This document shows positions 47,270 through 58,717 of a stretch of 64,000 bases of DNA, piece after piece. Origin of the DNA: Marisa cornuarietis (lineage: Eukaryota > Mollusca > Gastropoda > Architaenioglossa > Ampullariidae); the NCBI GenBank assembly GCA_004794655.1, contig SMMW01000152.1, positions 62,001 through 126,000 on the forward strand. Reading direction: 5' to 3'. Position 1 is the stretch's first letter, and each line of letters starts with the position of its first letter. The notes beneath the pieces were generated by a model. The model was not told the DNA's origin and did no database searches. It saw only the letters and a program-made list of their open reading frames with translations. The position numbers were made by a program, and so were the translations under genes.

Positions 47270-47405
47270 CAGGGGCGTAGACAGATGCTCAGCTTTATGA
47301 GAGTGGGAGGGGAGACTCCATGCTGACAGTGAACGACATTCACATTCTTGCCTCCTCAGTATCTTTTTTGAGGGGGCGGATGCCCACTTGCTTCCTACGC
47401 CACTG
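47270..47405. mobile_element. 136-bp MITE-like insertion with 5-bp target duplication
   Basis: Begins CAGGGGCGTAG and ends CTACGCCACTG, an 11-bp inverted repeat with one mismatch. TAGTG flanks both sides (47265-47269 and 47406-47410). The interior is non-coding. CAGTGGCGTAG-type ends are common on short DNA elements of invertebrates. The superfamily is not certain, since a 5-bp duplication is not typical of hAT (8 bp). Confidence 0.6.
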
Positions 47406-47570
47406 TAGTGGAAAGGGGAAAAGGAGTGAAGGAAAAAAAAGAAATAAAACTGGTATAGTTATTTGACAATGTCAATAAGAAACGCTTTATTTAAGATTAA
47501 AATAAATTAAAGTTTGTCAAGTTTCACATAAAGTTCAAGAATTTTTGCGACACAGCAGTCTATTATTAGC

Positions 47571-47573
<3 letters not shown>

Positions 47574-47639
<66 letters not shown>
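47574..47639. repeat. (GT)n microsatellite, ~33 units
   Basis: A pure GT run. Confidence 0.98.
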
Positions 47640-47642
<3 letters not shown>

Positions 47643-47686
47643 GAGTAGGGGAGTGGGAGGTAGAAGGTTCGCAAACCTTTATTTCT

Positions 47687-47767
47687 TGACGTCACAGCTG
47701 ACATCTAACGGTCAACACCTGTGAAGCCGTTGAGCGCTGCTGACGACAGTCAGAATTGCTGACGTCA
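47687..47767. promoter_or_regulatory. pair of perfect CRE palindromes
   Basis: TGACGTCA occurs at 47687-47694 and again at 47760-47767. The second is followed at once by CTTCC, an ETS core in reverse. CTGACG words continue downstream to about 47835. Two full CREB/ATF sites 73 bp apart are unlikely in unique sequence and make a promoter candidate for the frame that begins at 47812. Confidence 0.35.
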
Positions 47768-47811
47768 CTTCCAGTTGCAGGCGTCCTTCCAAATGTCTGA
47801 CACCGCAGCCA

Positions 47812-48033
47812 ATGGCTGACGCCGTTCTGACGCTACTGAAGACGATGTTAGATGGCTTTCCGATAAAACAAGATCCGGAGAAAAACGGATGTCACGATAC
47901 ATCTGTCCCCCACCCCACCCCGGAGGAAGAGCCGTTTGGACGGACATCAGGAATTAGCAATGCAACGTCAGCAGCTCTGACGGTCTTTGTAAGCATTGAA
48001 GGGCTTCTCGAAGACATGGCGAAAAAAAAATAA
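47812..48033 (+). CDS. hypothetical 73-residue protein, unproven
   Basis: An ATG-started frame of 73 codons (MADAVLTLLKTMLDGFP... ending in three lysines) with balanced, non-repetitive amino-acid use, unlike most frames in this window. It has a Pro/Glu-rich middle and no signal peptide, membrane segment or recognisable domain. The frame stays open upstream of the ATG to a stop near 47730. The context is attractive: twin CRE sites lie 45-125 bp upstream, and AATAAA at 48032-48037 overlaps the TAA stop. Against it, the bases before the ATG are not a strong Kozak context and I recognise no relative. It is either a small intronless gene or a chance frame. Confidence 0.22.
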   Translation: MADAVLTLLKTMLDGFPIKQDPEKNGCHDTSVPHPTPEEEPFGRTSGISNATSAALTVFVSIEGLLEDMAKKK

Positions 48034-49012
48034 TAAAAGATCGGATGAAATGCTTGGAGTTGAAGGCGGTGTATTAGGGTAGGGCAGGGAAGCAAACTTT
48101 ATCCTACCCGTAGCCCCATCTCACACAATCCAGCTGAGCTCAGCAAACTTTCTAGCTAAACGAATACCATGTTATTCCGTCCACGCTTACACTTCATGTT
48201 TCTTATCAACGAAAGTATATAAACATTCATTACATTATCGCCCCATTTTTTTTACACATTGGCACAATAAGTTCCCACGGCTACACAAATAATCTAAAAT
48301 ATTGTTTACGAGAGAACGGCTGGCTAAATATTATTGGGCGAGGTCTTGCCACATTTCTAGAGCACAAACTTTACAGACACTTGACGACTGGGCCCACTGC
48401 GTCCCTAATTATTCAGGGAAGGAAGGAATGAAAGAAGGAAGGGAGGGAAGAAAGGACACTGGATTGTAATATTTCTTTGAACAATGATACGCGTAATTAA
48501 CATATTGTTTCCGCTACCCAATCGGCTCGGTCTTTCCAACTTAAACACATCTATATACAAGTCTGAAGTCTGTGCTGTTGACTTCTTTCTGTGCATGATG
48601 TTTGTAACTCGAGAACGAAACGCGTGGATTCACACTGATTTAGAGTAATAGTGTCTTGCACAGAAATTTACACAAGTAAAAAAAAAGAAATGTACCAACT
48701 AGAATAGATTTCTTTCATAAAGCATATCGCTTGGTATGCATGCGCCATCTATGAAGCACCATTGTCCTCTCCATCTAAGCCAATGAAACCATCCTACGTT
48801 TCACTTTCACCATATTTTATGACTTCAAAAATACCCGATTGGTATTTCTCAGAGCCTATGTGTTGATTTTAAAGAGAATTAGGTATATGTTATTGAACCC
48901 AACCCATACTTTCTGTATATTGTCAGAGACCAGCCTGCGATGTGTATTAGTGTATGGTTGTGGTATTGCGTTGTGTGTGAGATGACTTGACATCATGTAT
49001 ATACAATGGTAA

Positions 49013-49015
<3 letters not shown>
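48034..49015. other. unique sequence
   Basis: Purine-rich GGAAGGAA patch at 48417-48455. Nothing else is recognised. Confidence 0.55.

Positions 49016-49097
<82 letters not shown>
49016..49097. repeat. (GT)n microsatellite, ~41 units
   Basis: A pure GT run, one of the longest dinucleotide arrays here. Confidence 0.98.
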
Positions 49098-49594
49098 TTT
49101 CCTCCAAAATTCTAGCGCTATGAGAGTAGAGAATATACTGACACTGAAAAACGACGATTTTATTATTTCTCTGTATAAAAATACATAGCTGAAGTAAGTA
49201 TGAATATAAATGGATGATAATCATACAAAAAAATCTTTGTTGCCTGATAGTCACATAAATATTCTTGGATTGGAACGGAATGAAAAAGTACCTGTTTTAT
49301 ACGTTGTTTTCAGATTATGTTTTTCTTTTTTAATACGATGCTTGAATCTTCCCCATGTCACAAAGACAAAATCAGAGACTTTAAATGTAGCAAGTGTCAA
49401 GTCTTCTCCACTCCTCAGTCACTCATAAGGCCTTTGAAGGTGTTTCTGTTCAGCTAACCTAACTGTAGTTCAGAAGTTTCCAGTAAACTACTTCGTGTCG
49501 TCTTTATCCGCCATCTTTAATCCCATGGTCTGTACCTTAGATAGTTTTTTTTTGCGCGCATTGTTTTTCCGACTGCAAGTACCTACATGATTTT
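49098..49594. other. unique sequence
   Basis: Nothing recognised. Confidence 0.6.
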
Positions 49595-49858
49595 TTCGAT
49601 TTTAAACAAAGCACTGAACTGGTTTTATTCCATTCTCTTTCCTCGTCCCTTTATTGTCATCCCAGTAAGTTTCTTTAAACAGGGAATTGAACTAATTATT
49701 TTTCCCGTTCTCTTTCTTTGTCCCTTTATTGTCATCCCAGTATCTTCTTTTAAACAAAGCACTGACCTGTTTCCTCATTTCTATTATCAGCCGCTCTGTC
49801 CTTATTTATTTATTGTCACCCAAGTAACTTTTTTCTTTTAACATTATTTCTGCGAACC
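49595..49858 (+). repeat. ~75-bp tandem repeat, about 3.3 copies
   Basis: TTTTAAACAAAGCACTGA or a variant recurs near 49600, 49673 and 49748, with a partial start near 49835. Each unit continues through TCTCTTTC and GTCCCTTTATTGTCATCCCAG. The first two intervals are 73 and 75 bp; the third unit is longer (88 bp). The open frame here merely reads through the repeat. Confidence 0.88.
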
Positions 49859-50664
49859 TCTCCCCCAATCCCCAGTGATTTTAATTTGCTCCATTATCGA
49901 GCAATTCCAGCAATCACAAATACAAAAAACAGTATCAAGTTTGCTAGTACTTTCATGTTAAAAGGCTGCCAGAGAACTACACGATTTTGTAGCGAAACCG
50001 TTTAGATTTTCACAAGATACGAGTTTCCCTGATTAATTAACTCTGCTGTTCACAAGAAACAAGGATTTGAACTCAGTGGCTCTCGCCTTTGTTTTGGAAA
50101 AAGGTCAAGATGCTACTTGCTGCAACTTCCTGAAAAAATATCTCGTTGGTATGGTAACGACTCCATGGCATGTACTCCAGAACATGGCCGTGGTCTTCAT
50201 TGACATTGGAAATTAAAATTCATGTCACTCATCTGTATTTATCTCGTATGATAAGTATATCGTCTGTTCACTTGTCAGCAACAATGAACTGGATTTCATG
50301 TTTCATTCAAATGAACTTTTCGTTAAATAACTGTAATCAAACAATTGTGATTCAAACAATGTTTATATTACTTGCTTCATTCTCAGAGATAAAATGTGTG
50401 TCGCTTCTTATTGCTTCGTGAGAGAGACATTTTTATTCTCATCGTGGTCATGGTGTAGAAAAACTCAGCTATTCCTCGTCATCTTGATTCGCACAGATAA
50501 GTATTTCTTGTCGCCTGGCCCAGGAAGTCATCTACCGAACAAAATTGTTTTCTGTTGTTGAAAAGATGAAAACATTCTGGTGACCAAGACGATCAGAAGA
50601 AAGGAAGACGAGAACGAGAGAGACTTGGAACCTTCGACTTCTTTATTAAGCAAACCCTTTGGTT
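49859..50664. other. unique sequence
   Basis: Nothing recognised. Confidence 0.6.
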
Positions 50665-51080
<416 letters not shown>

Positions 51081-51607
51081 CAGAAAATATTTCTATATAT
51101 AGAGGTGGCTACTGTTGCAAAAACAAAAATAGATAAAATAGAAAGAATCCATTCTTGCTTTACCTGAACATTTGTCAAACACTGCAGACGACCCAGCACT
51201 GATCTGACGTCAGTAACTTTTGGAAAAAAATAAGACTAATGGCGAAAGGGAATTAAAGTAAAGACAGAGTGCGAAAGAGGGAAAGAAAGATGGAGGAAGA
51301 AAGAAGAAAACAAGGAAAGAAAAAAGAGAAAAAGAAATGAAAATGTGAAAAGAAAGAGGAAAAGAGATGAAAATATGGACATAAAGAGGACTTGCCAGAA
51401 ATAAAGAGAGAGGAAAGAGTGTCAGTAAGTTTTCTTGTTCATTTTTTTCAATTTTTTGTTCCTTTTAATTCTTTGGTGAATCCGCATGCATGTGAGAGAT
51501 AGAGAACGAGGAAACAACGGGATTATGTTGTTTTCTTTTTCAATTTTGAAAAGTCTATTTTTTTCTTAGTAATGTTTCATTGATGTTCTGATTCTTTGAA
51601 GAATCTT

Positions 51608-51610
<3 letters not shown>
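51081..51610. other. unique, purine-rich segment
   Basis: 51240-51420 is strongly purine-rich on the + strand (GAAAGAGG-type words). No gene is seen. Confidence 0.6.

Positions 51611-51690
<80 letters not shown>
51611..51690. repeat. (GT)n microsatellite, 40 units
   Basis: A pure GT run ending in GCGCGC. Confidence 0.98.
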
Positions 51691-51696
<6 letters not shown>

Positions 51697-52440
51697 CCGA
51701 GTGTGTCCATAATTCTTATTGGGGTGAGCCTACCCGGCAGTGCTCTTTCCCTTTTAAAGTCTAGTGGAGTGCAGTCGTTGTTGTCCTAACAGCAGGGTAG
51801 CACTCGGCGAAAGATACTCATAAAAGCTGCATGAATCTGCCACCTTCCTTTCTCGAGATACACGCCTTCAAGCAGCATCATGCACACAAAAATAAGAGCC
51901 AAACTCGTGACCTATTAAACTTTGGTCTCAGCGTTTTATATTCGTGTGGAATTTTATTGTCCGCGTGGTTGTATGACCTCTTTCTGCGCATGAAATTGAG
52001 AGAATCTTTTCGAGCTTCATCTGAAAAGGTTTTCCCCTCCCCAGAAAAAAATATTCTATTGCAGACATCTGCTGGGACGTCGTTAATGGTTTTGAAAAAC
52101 GCGATAAGACTGTTTGCCAAATGTTGTTATATTCTAATATGTTTATATTATTTACCTTTCTGTTTTTATTTGATGAATCGGCACGTGTGTACGAACATAG
52201 TGGCAGAGGGAGAAAACATTTCTTGTCACGCTGATCACAACCGGCAGTGCTCTCCTCCCTAATCAGAGCTGTTCATTTCCATATTCCTATCACGGGGTTT
52301 GTCATCAGATTCTCACATCGCTATGTCACTTTGTTCCGCTTATCTCCCTTTCTCCCGCCCGGCTTATCTCCCCGTCCTCTGTGCGCCTGCCTGCTCGGGC
52401 TTATCTCTTCCTCATTCTACCCCCTCCCTACCCCATTATT
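51691..52440. other. unique sequence with a 143-codon unrecognised frame
   Basis: A + frame at 51831-52262 starts at ATG and has two hydrophobic stretches, one near residues 31-50 and a stronger one near 93-115 (about 52107-52175). It does not depend on a simple repeat. I recognise no family and see no splice or promoter signal for it. It may be chance. Confidence 0.3.
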
Positions 52441-52481
52441 CCTCCCCCTCCACCAGCCCCTCCGCCTCCTCCCACACCTTC

Positions 52482-52663
52482 TGCGCATGCGCCGGCAGTC
52501 ATTACCTCCCCCTGCGTCACAGATGGCGGTGGCTGCGTGGAATAGCGTGATACCATGGCGCTGCGTTGACTCCAGATACGCGCGTGCTCAGGGTCCCCAC
52601 CGCGCATGTGTGTGCCGTTCGAAAGTGTTGACGACAACGACGAAGTATGAAACGAGGGTGAGC
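52482..52663 (+). promoter_or_regulatory. candidate CpG-type promoter and first exon
   Basis: TGCGCATGCGC (52482-52492) is a perfect NRF-1 site. CACAGATGGCGG at 52519-52530 resembles the YY1 site that often overlaps a start codon in animal promoters. That ATG (52523) opens a 48-codon frame, MAVAAWNSVIPWRCVDSR..., which reaches a good donor, ACGAGG/GTGAGC, at 52658. The flanks (52250-52690) are GC-rich and lie in otherwise AT-rich sequence. The peptide is unknown. If this is a first exon, the rest of the gene lies downstream, and I find no partner exon in the next kilobases. Confidence 0.3.
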
Positions 52664-53529
52664 TGGTGACTTTCCCCTTATCATGTCTCTTGGATGCGGA
52701 CTTCAACGTACGTATTGAAAATTATTTCTCATGTTGCTGAGTTACGGGGAGATGATCGACAGGAGACAGTGAGAGGGAGAGAGAAAGCGAGAACCAAATG
52801 TCCTAGAAAGAGAAGGAGCGAGAGAGATCAAGCAAAAGAGACTGAAAGAGTGAGGGAGAGATTGGAAAAGAAAGGAGGGGGAAGACTGGCGGAAAAGAGT
52901 GAGAGATTTATGAAAAAGAGGCAGAAATGAGATGAAAGAGAGAAAGAGAAGTGGAGAAATAATGACAATGACAATGTTAATGAGAAAAAGCGAACGGGCG
53001 AAAGGTAGTAAAAAAAGATGCTGAGAATAATATTAAAAGCTATTTAAAGAGATATGGAGAGAAAAACGAAGATAGAAACAGCAACAGAGAAAGAGAATTC
53101 AAGACAGAATAAAGAAGGTTACAAAGATAGAAGAAGTCGAAAAAATAGAGCAAAAATAGAGAGAAAGAAAGAGAGAAAGAGACGTAAATAAGAAGAAAAA
53201 GAAATACGGAGAAAAGTAAGAGAAATGTCAGATGAAATAAGAAAGTGAATGGAAGGCAAGTTATCTCAAAACTGTAATTACTCGTAATGTAAAACATGGC
53301 AAGAAAATATGTGGACAGACAACCATTACTGTATTTATTAAGAAGTTGCTTTTTTCAGCCAAGTCAAATGAAATGCATAGAAGGATTTATTTTCAATTTG
53401 TGCGCCGTAGCCTCCCTATACCATTCTTCCGACCAATTTTGTTAGTTTGTCGATTTGCCAGCGGGAGCTGTGGAAAGAAAAGCTCTCACCTGACACGAGT
53501 GTCTTTTTCATGCAAGCTCATGTTCATAC
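52664..53529. other. polypurine-rich segment
   Basis: About 52748-53240 is overwhelmingly A/G on the + strand without being a simple repeat. It produces long Lys/Glu/Arg-rich (+) or Phe/Leu/Ser-rich (-) frames that I do not regard as genes. Confidence 0.75.
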
Positions 53530-54302
53530 TTGTGGTCTGTGTATCCTGTTGTTAAAGACCTAGTGTGGTCCAGGTACTCTCTTGTTAAAGACCTAGTATT
53601 ATCTTTGTATCCTCTTGTTAAAGACCTAGTGTGGTCCAGGTACTCTCTGGTTAAAGACCTAGTATTATCTTTGTATCCTCTTGTTAAAGACCTAGTGTGG
53701 TCCAGGTACTCTCTGGTTAAAGACCTAGTGTTGTTTTCGTATCCTCTTGTTAAAGACCTAGTGTGGTCCAGGTACTCTCTTGTTAAAGACCTAGTTTTGT
53801 TTTTGTATCCTCTTGTTAAAGACCTAGTGTTGTTTTCGTATCCTCTTGTTAAAGACCTAGTGTGGTCCAGGTACTCTCTTGTTAAAGACCTAGTTTTGTT
53901 TTTGTATCCTCTTGTTAAAGACCTAGTGTTGTTTTCGTATCCTCTTGTTAAAGACCTAGTGTGGTCCAGGTACTCTCTTGTTAAAGACCTAGTTTTGTTT
54001 TTGTATCCTCTTGTTAAAGACCTAGTGTTGTTTTTGTATCCTCTTGTTAAAGACCTAGTGTTGTTTTTGTATCCTCTTGTTAAAGACCTAGTGTTGTTTT
54101 CGTATCCTCTTGTTAAAGACCTAGTGTTGTTTTTGTATCCTCTTGTTAAAGACCTAGTGTTGTTTTCGTATCCTCTTGTTAAAGACCTAGTGTTGTTTTT
54201 GTATCCTCTTGTTAAAGACCTAGTGTTGTTTTTGTATCCTCTTGTTAAAGACCTAGTGCGGTCCTTGTGTCCTCTTGTTAAAGACCTAGTGTGGTCCAGG
54301 TT
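53530..54302. repeat. 33-bp minisatellite, ~23 units with higher-order pattern
   Basis: Every unit contains GTTAAAGACCTAGT and a 19-bp variable part. Variant types are A (GTGGTCCAGGTACTCTC), B (ATTATCTTTGTATCCTC), C (GTTGTTTTCGTATCCTC), D1 (TTTTGTTTTTGTATCCTC) and D2 (GTTGTTTTTGTATCCTC). The order is A B A B A C A D1 C A D1 C A D1 D2 D2 C D2 C D2 D2, then one odd unit and a last A. The unit length is divisible by three and the unit has no stop in one frame of each strand, so a 263-codon + frame (VKDLVWSRYSL repeats) and a 272-codon - frame (TRSLTRGYKNN repeats) result. Neither has unique flanking coding sequence. Confidence 0.97.
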
Positions 54303-54401
54303 TTTGGTAATGACTGGGTAAAGCAAGATGCTGTCTCAAGTCTGGGTGAACGCCCCACTCCTATATTCTTTAGATATACGCCTACAAAAATCACTGTGCA
54401 T

Positions 54402-54439
54402 ATTAATATTATTAATGTATAATTATTAATAATATTAAT
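54402..54439. repeat. perfect 15-bp AT-only inverted repeat
   Basis: ATTAATATTATTAAT (54402-54416) and its exact inverse (54425-54439) are separated by 8 bp. It could extrude as a cruciform or hairpin and lies 100 bp beyond the minisatellite. Confidence 0.9.
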
Positions 54440-55174
54440 TTGTTTTTATATTAAAGAGGTCAGCAACATGGTGGTCAAGGTTGTAATGAAAACTGGGATC
54501 ATTTGTTAATTAGGTACTGAGTTTTATCCAGCTGTTAGATCACCCATTAGACCAGTGAGAAGCCACAGGCAAGTATGAATCCCATGAGAATAAATTTTTA
54601 AACAATCTTTATCTTCTTCGGAAACGAAAGACAACCAGCCAGACCGTTAAGCAATTCCTTTAGTATTAATACTTCAAGTATACCGCTTAGTATTGTGAGT
54701 TATTATTCCTTGATAACAATCTATTAGTAGAGGGTGTGCTGGTGGTTCTGTGACAGATTCCAGCAATAGTATCGTTTTCTCTCTCTCTCTCTCTGTCATT
54801 CTCTCTCTCTCTCTTTCTATCTTTGTCTCTGTTTGCCTCTCGCTCTCTCTTTCTATCGCTTTCTCTATCTCTGTGTCTCTTTCTTTACGGACCCTGGTTT
54901 GGAGTTCTTGTTTCCCGGTCAGATACTCTTCATCCATAACATCTTTCAAACCATTCTTTAAAACCCTCCTCTTTCATCAATAATTTCAGTATCTCTTGCC
55001 TGTCATTATGTGTGATCTGGATTGATTGTTCTTAGTGTGACTGACTGTGTAGATGGATGGATAGAACGATCAAACGATCGACGTTATTTTTAAGTGGGTC
55101 ATATCAGGGAAGGCTGAGATGGCAAAAGGCGAGGGATGGGTTCCGCCTGTCACCTGCCACTCCCTAGACATAGT
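54440..55174. other. unique sequence with CT-rich tract
   Basis: 54779-54890 is CT-rich (CTCTCTCT with TTTC/TGTC variants), giving chance Leu/Ser frames. Nothing else is seen. Confidence 0.6.
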
Positions 55175-55320
55175 GAAGCGGTCCGGTGGCGCAACAGTGA
55201 AGACTGGTTGTCCTGGGTTCAGATCTCGTCTTTGGCACGCTGTTCCTTCTCTGCATGTGGCATTTGTTTACAGGGCTAGCTGCTTTGCCTTGATATACGC
55301 CAATTCCCTACCCTTTTGAC
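55175..55320 (+). mobile_element. tRNA-derived SINE (GGGTTCAGATCTCGTC family)
   Basis: CCGGTGGCGCAACAGTG near 55183 (A-box region) and GGTTCAGATCT at 55216-55226 (B box). The following CGTC, ACGCTGTTCCTTCTCTGCAT and GTGGCA match 61738-61872 well in order and spacing. Confidence 0.7.
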
Positions 55321-56349
55321 ATAGTAAACCACTCCCCATCATTGCTCCTGCTGCTGCTAGGTTCTGTGACCCTTTATCTTTTGAACGAGCGTTTTTCTCT
55401 GTGGTTTTGCTTCAGAGGCTGCAAAGGAAAGTAAGACTGTTGTAAGTGTGGCTCACACGACCAAGTCAATTTCAAATAATTTGACCTTTTTGTCAGAAGG
55501 TACATCAAAAGCTTTAGTTAAAGTCTATTCAAAGAGCAGATCAAATTAGACCTCATGTACAAGACGCCTTTCGTAATTAAGCCCAACAGAGTTCCTTGAG
55601 GGAAACCCGCTTCAATCGTGGCTGCTTCTCTAAAGAAGATTCACTCTTTTGATCAGAGAAAGAAAATCTTAGATAACATGCTTTTCAAAAGGTTTGGGGT
55701 GTGCCAGAAGGTAATGGGTAGTTGCTTATTTTTATGAGGTGGTGGTCAATTTGTTTTAGCGAAATTCCGTACTTAATGCGACCCTGACTTGAAAAAAAAG
55801 GGTTTTTTTTAAATTTCAAGGGGGTTAAATTAACGGATATAAACTTTAGGAATTTCGATATTTTCGGAAATCACAACACCGTTCATCAAAGGAAGACAAC
55901 TCCTCGTTGTTATGTACGAGCTATTTGATGTTTCAGAGAAAAATGAAGAACTTTTATCACGTGCAGCCAAGATGCAACATTTTTCAGCTCTTCTCTTCCT
56001 TTCTGTTAAAAGTCTTTAATTTCTTTACGTGGAAGATTTTTTTTTTTCGATGAGGCTTGACTACTAATAGCAAAGTCACCTGAGTATTCTCCCCTTGATC
56101 TGACTTCGTGCTACCTGTCTTTATGTGTCTGTCTGTTCTTATTGTCTGTCTGCTTGCGTGGTTGCCTGTGATCTGCCTGTCTGTCTGGCTTCGTGTCTGG
56201 TTTTTTTTCTTTCTTGTATTTTTAAACCTTCCCCGTAAAAAGCTTTAAGACAAGGATAAAGGGAGAAAACAAAATGAAAATGAAATACGATTCTTACCTG
56301 ACATTTTACGCAGTCTTTTGACTCCTCGGTTTACAAAGTAAAGAACTTT

Positions 56350-56352
<3 letters not shown>
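55321..56352. other. unique sequence
   Basis: Nothing recognised. A TCTGTCTG-rich patch lies at 56120-56195. Confidence 0.6.

Positions 56353-56381
<29 letters not shown>
56353..56381. repeat. (CA)n microsatellite
   Basis: About 14 CA units. Confidence 0.96.
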
Positions 56382-56384
<3 letters not shown>

Positions 56385-56626
56385 GCAGACGGTTATTGCA
56401 TTTGTATTTTTTTACATAATGATTTAAGGACATGTAAAGGATCCCTCAACTGTTAGAAAAAAAAGGTATCTCAAAACCTACATACTAATGACCCGTGCTA
56501 TATTTTAAATCTTCTGGGTTATTTATAGATAGTCTGCAGTCTTTTTTCTGGATTTCCTAGTCCCTTAGAATCCTTGACTATGTTAACGTTTGACATTAGC
56601 TAAAAGATGTATTATGAAACCATCCC

Positions 56627-56747
<121 letters not shown>

Positions 56748-58676
56748 CCAGGCTAGTATCGTGGCTATGATACATCACGCCACACCTATTCTTAGTCGAA
56801 TTCAATCAACGTTGACTTGATTTTTATTATTTGTCCCCCGGATGTTATTTTTTTATTATTGTCCTCTTTCGCTCTAAATATACGATTTGTTTCTCAACTT
56901 GTGATTTAGATGGTTGTTCGCAGCTTCTCTGTAATACCATTTCCGAATCGGCGCATTTAAAACTCCGTTTGATGACAAATAGTTCTCGTTCCGCTTCTCT
57001 GGTAAACCGCTGGAGCGCTTAAATGTGTTGCCCCTCGCGATGATGTCCCTTTATTGTGAACTCTTTTGTGAGTCGTTATGTTACGTCGCTACCCTGGTAG
57101 TCCCGATGTCGGGTGTTTGTGTCTATTTTGCGCCAATGAAACTTGCATAATTCAAAGCATTTCCCTTTTCCTAATGTGCTTAGCGCTGAAGTGTCTGTGA
57201 AAGCAAGCAAGAATCAGCCAGGGATGTGTCCATTAAGGCTACACACTGCTCTGTTAATGGCGGCACCCGCTTGCTGCGATAGCTCCAGCCTCGTCCAAAC
57301 ATGGCAATATTCGCTCGAGTTCCCCTGGGTTCATTATCTGTCAGGTGAAATTGGTCTGATGGCGATTTTATGAAACGAATGCTTGATTTAGGTTGGGAGG
57401 AGAGAGGGAGAGATGCCGCTGTGAGAGAAGGCTGAGAAGCGGGCAGGCTATTATCTTTTGAAACTGTTTCAATAATGTGTGGTCCTCACAACCTCTCTGT
57501 ATCGCTGTCACATTTTGTTTCTCTTTGTAGTTTGTTTGAAAATACTGTTTGCTTAATGAGATGGGTGTGTAAAGATGTAATTCCTATCTTACAAAGTATA
57601 CTAAGCATTTATCTCACAACCATTATTGCTTTTTTTTCATCAATATCTTTTTCCTTAACCTATTTTGATCAGAAGTTTTTTTTCTTTTACCAGTTGAAAA
57701 CGTTAAGAAATGTACGATATAAAAGGTGTAGTATGTCTGTTTATTTTGTGTTAACAGAGTAAGACACAAAATAACATTGAAAGTAAGGTAGCGGCACTGT
57801 CTGTTGTCTGATATGCTATTCGAATGTGCATAGTGTCGGTTGGGAACTAGCTAACAACAGGAACACAATCAGACAATGTGATGTCCGAAATGACAAAATG
57901 ACCATAGGGATGATTGCAAACTGGCTTAAACCAATAAATTTATGTTATGTCCTCTAGCATGTTACTGTTCACTGTTTAGATTTTGAAGTAGTGAGCAACA
58001 TCGATGCAAATGGACAAAGTGTTTTCCAGCTTGCTAATTTTTAACTTAATCTTTTTATATTGCAAACCTGTTAACAACAGTGACAAAGCTGTACTTTAAT
58101 GTTGTTAGGTGATAAGCAACATGGTGTGGAAGAGTATTGACAACCACAAGTGTCATTACACTACATGAACTATTTGAAACCAAGTTCATTGCTAGGTTCT
58201 TTGAGTCGCAACAAAGGACTGGCTTGATGGCGCCATCTGGAGAAGAAGTGGAAGCAAAAATAAAATCTCTTAGTTAAAGAAATCACAACAAAAATACTTT
58301 TTTTTATTGTCTGGCGCTGGCTAAGGTGGAGAAGGGAAAGCATTAACTTTCAACTCTTGTTTGTGGCGACAGTCAGATCTCCACATCCTTGAAAGAAACA
58401 CATCATTAACATCCCACGGAAAGGTGGCGGGTGAGGTCTCGACAAAAAAAAAAAAAAAAAAAAAAGGTGGAGGGAAGGGGTGTTTCTACAATGAGTGAAA
58501 CACTACGACAACGACTTGTGGAATCTTTTGCTGTCGATGTTTGATGTCGTGGCCCTGGTCAGTCTGCCGCACTGCGAGCTGGTCTGGAACTAAAGACGGT
58601 TGTGTTTGGTGCGGGTCTCCACACAAGGCCTCAATTACCAGGCGTTAACAAGAGCGGCACTGCCATCCCTGTCCGA
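56748..58676. other. unique sequence with poly-A
   Basis: A22 at 58444-58465. A 76-codon frame at 57143-57373 is non-repetitive but unrecognised. 57240-57390 contains TATCTGTCAGGTGA and TTTTATGA words that could be homeodomain-type sites. Nothing is decisive. Confidence 0.45.
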
Positions 58677-58717
58677 GTTTATTCGCCTCGCTGTCTAGTT
58701 TATTCGCCTCGGTGTCT
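58677..58717 (+). repeat. ~21-bp direct duplication
   Basis: GTTTATTCGCCTCGCTGTCT and GTTTATTCGCCTCGGTGTCT lie head to tail. Confidence 0.9.

Noticed and set aside
53508..54326. 263- and 272-codon repeat proteins on opposite strands
   Set aside because: Both follow automatically from a 33-bp unit lacking stops; variant units differ without any sign of protein constraint and there is no unique coding flank.
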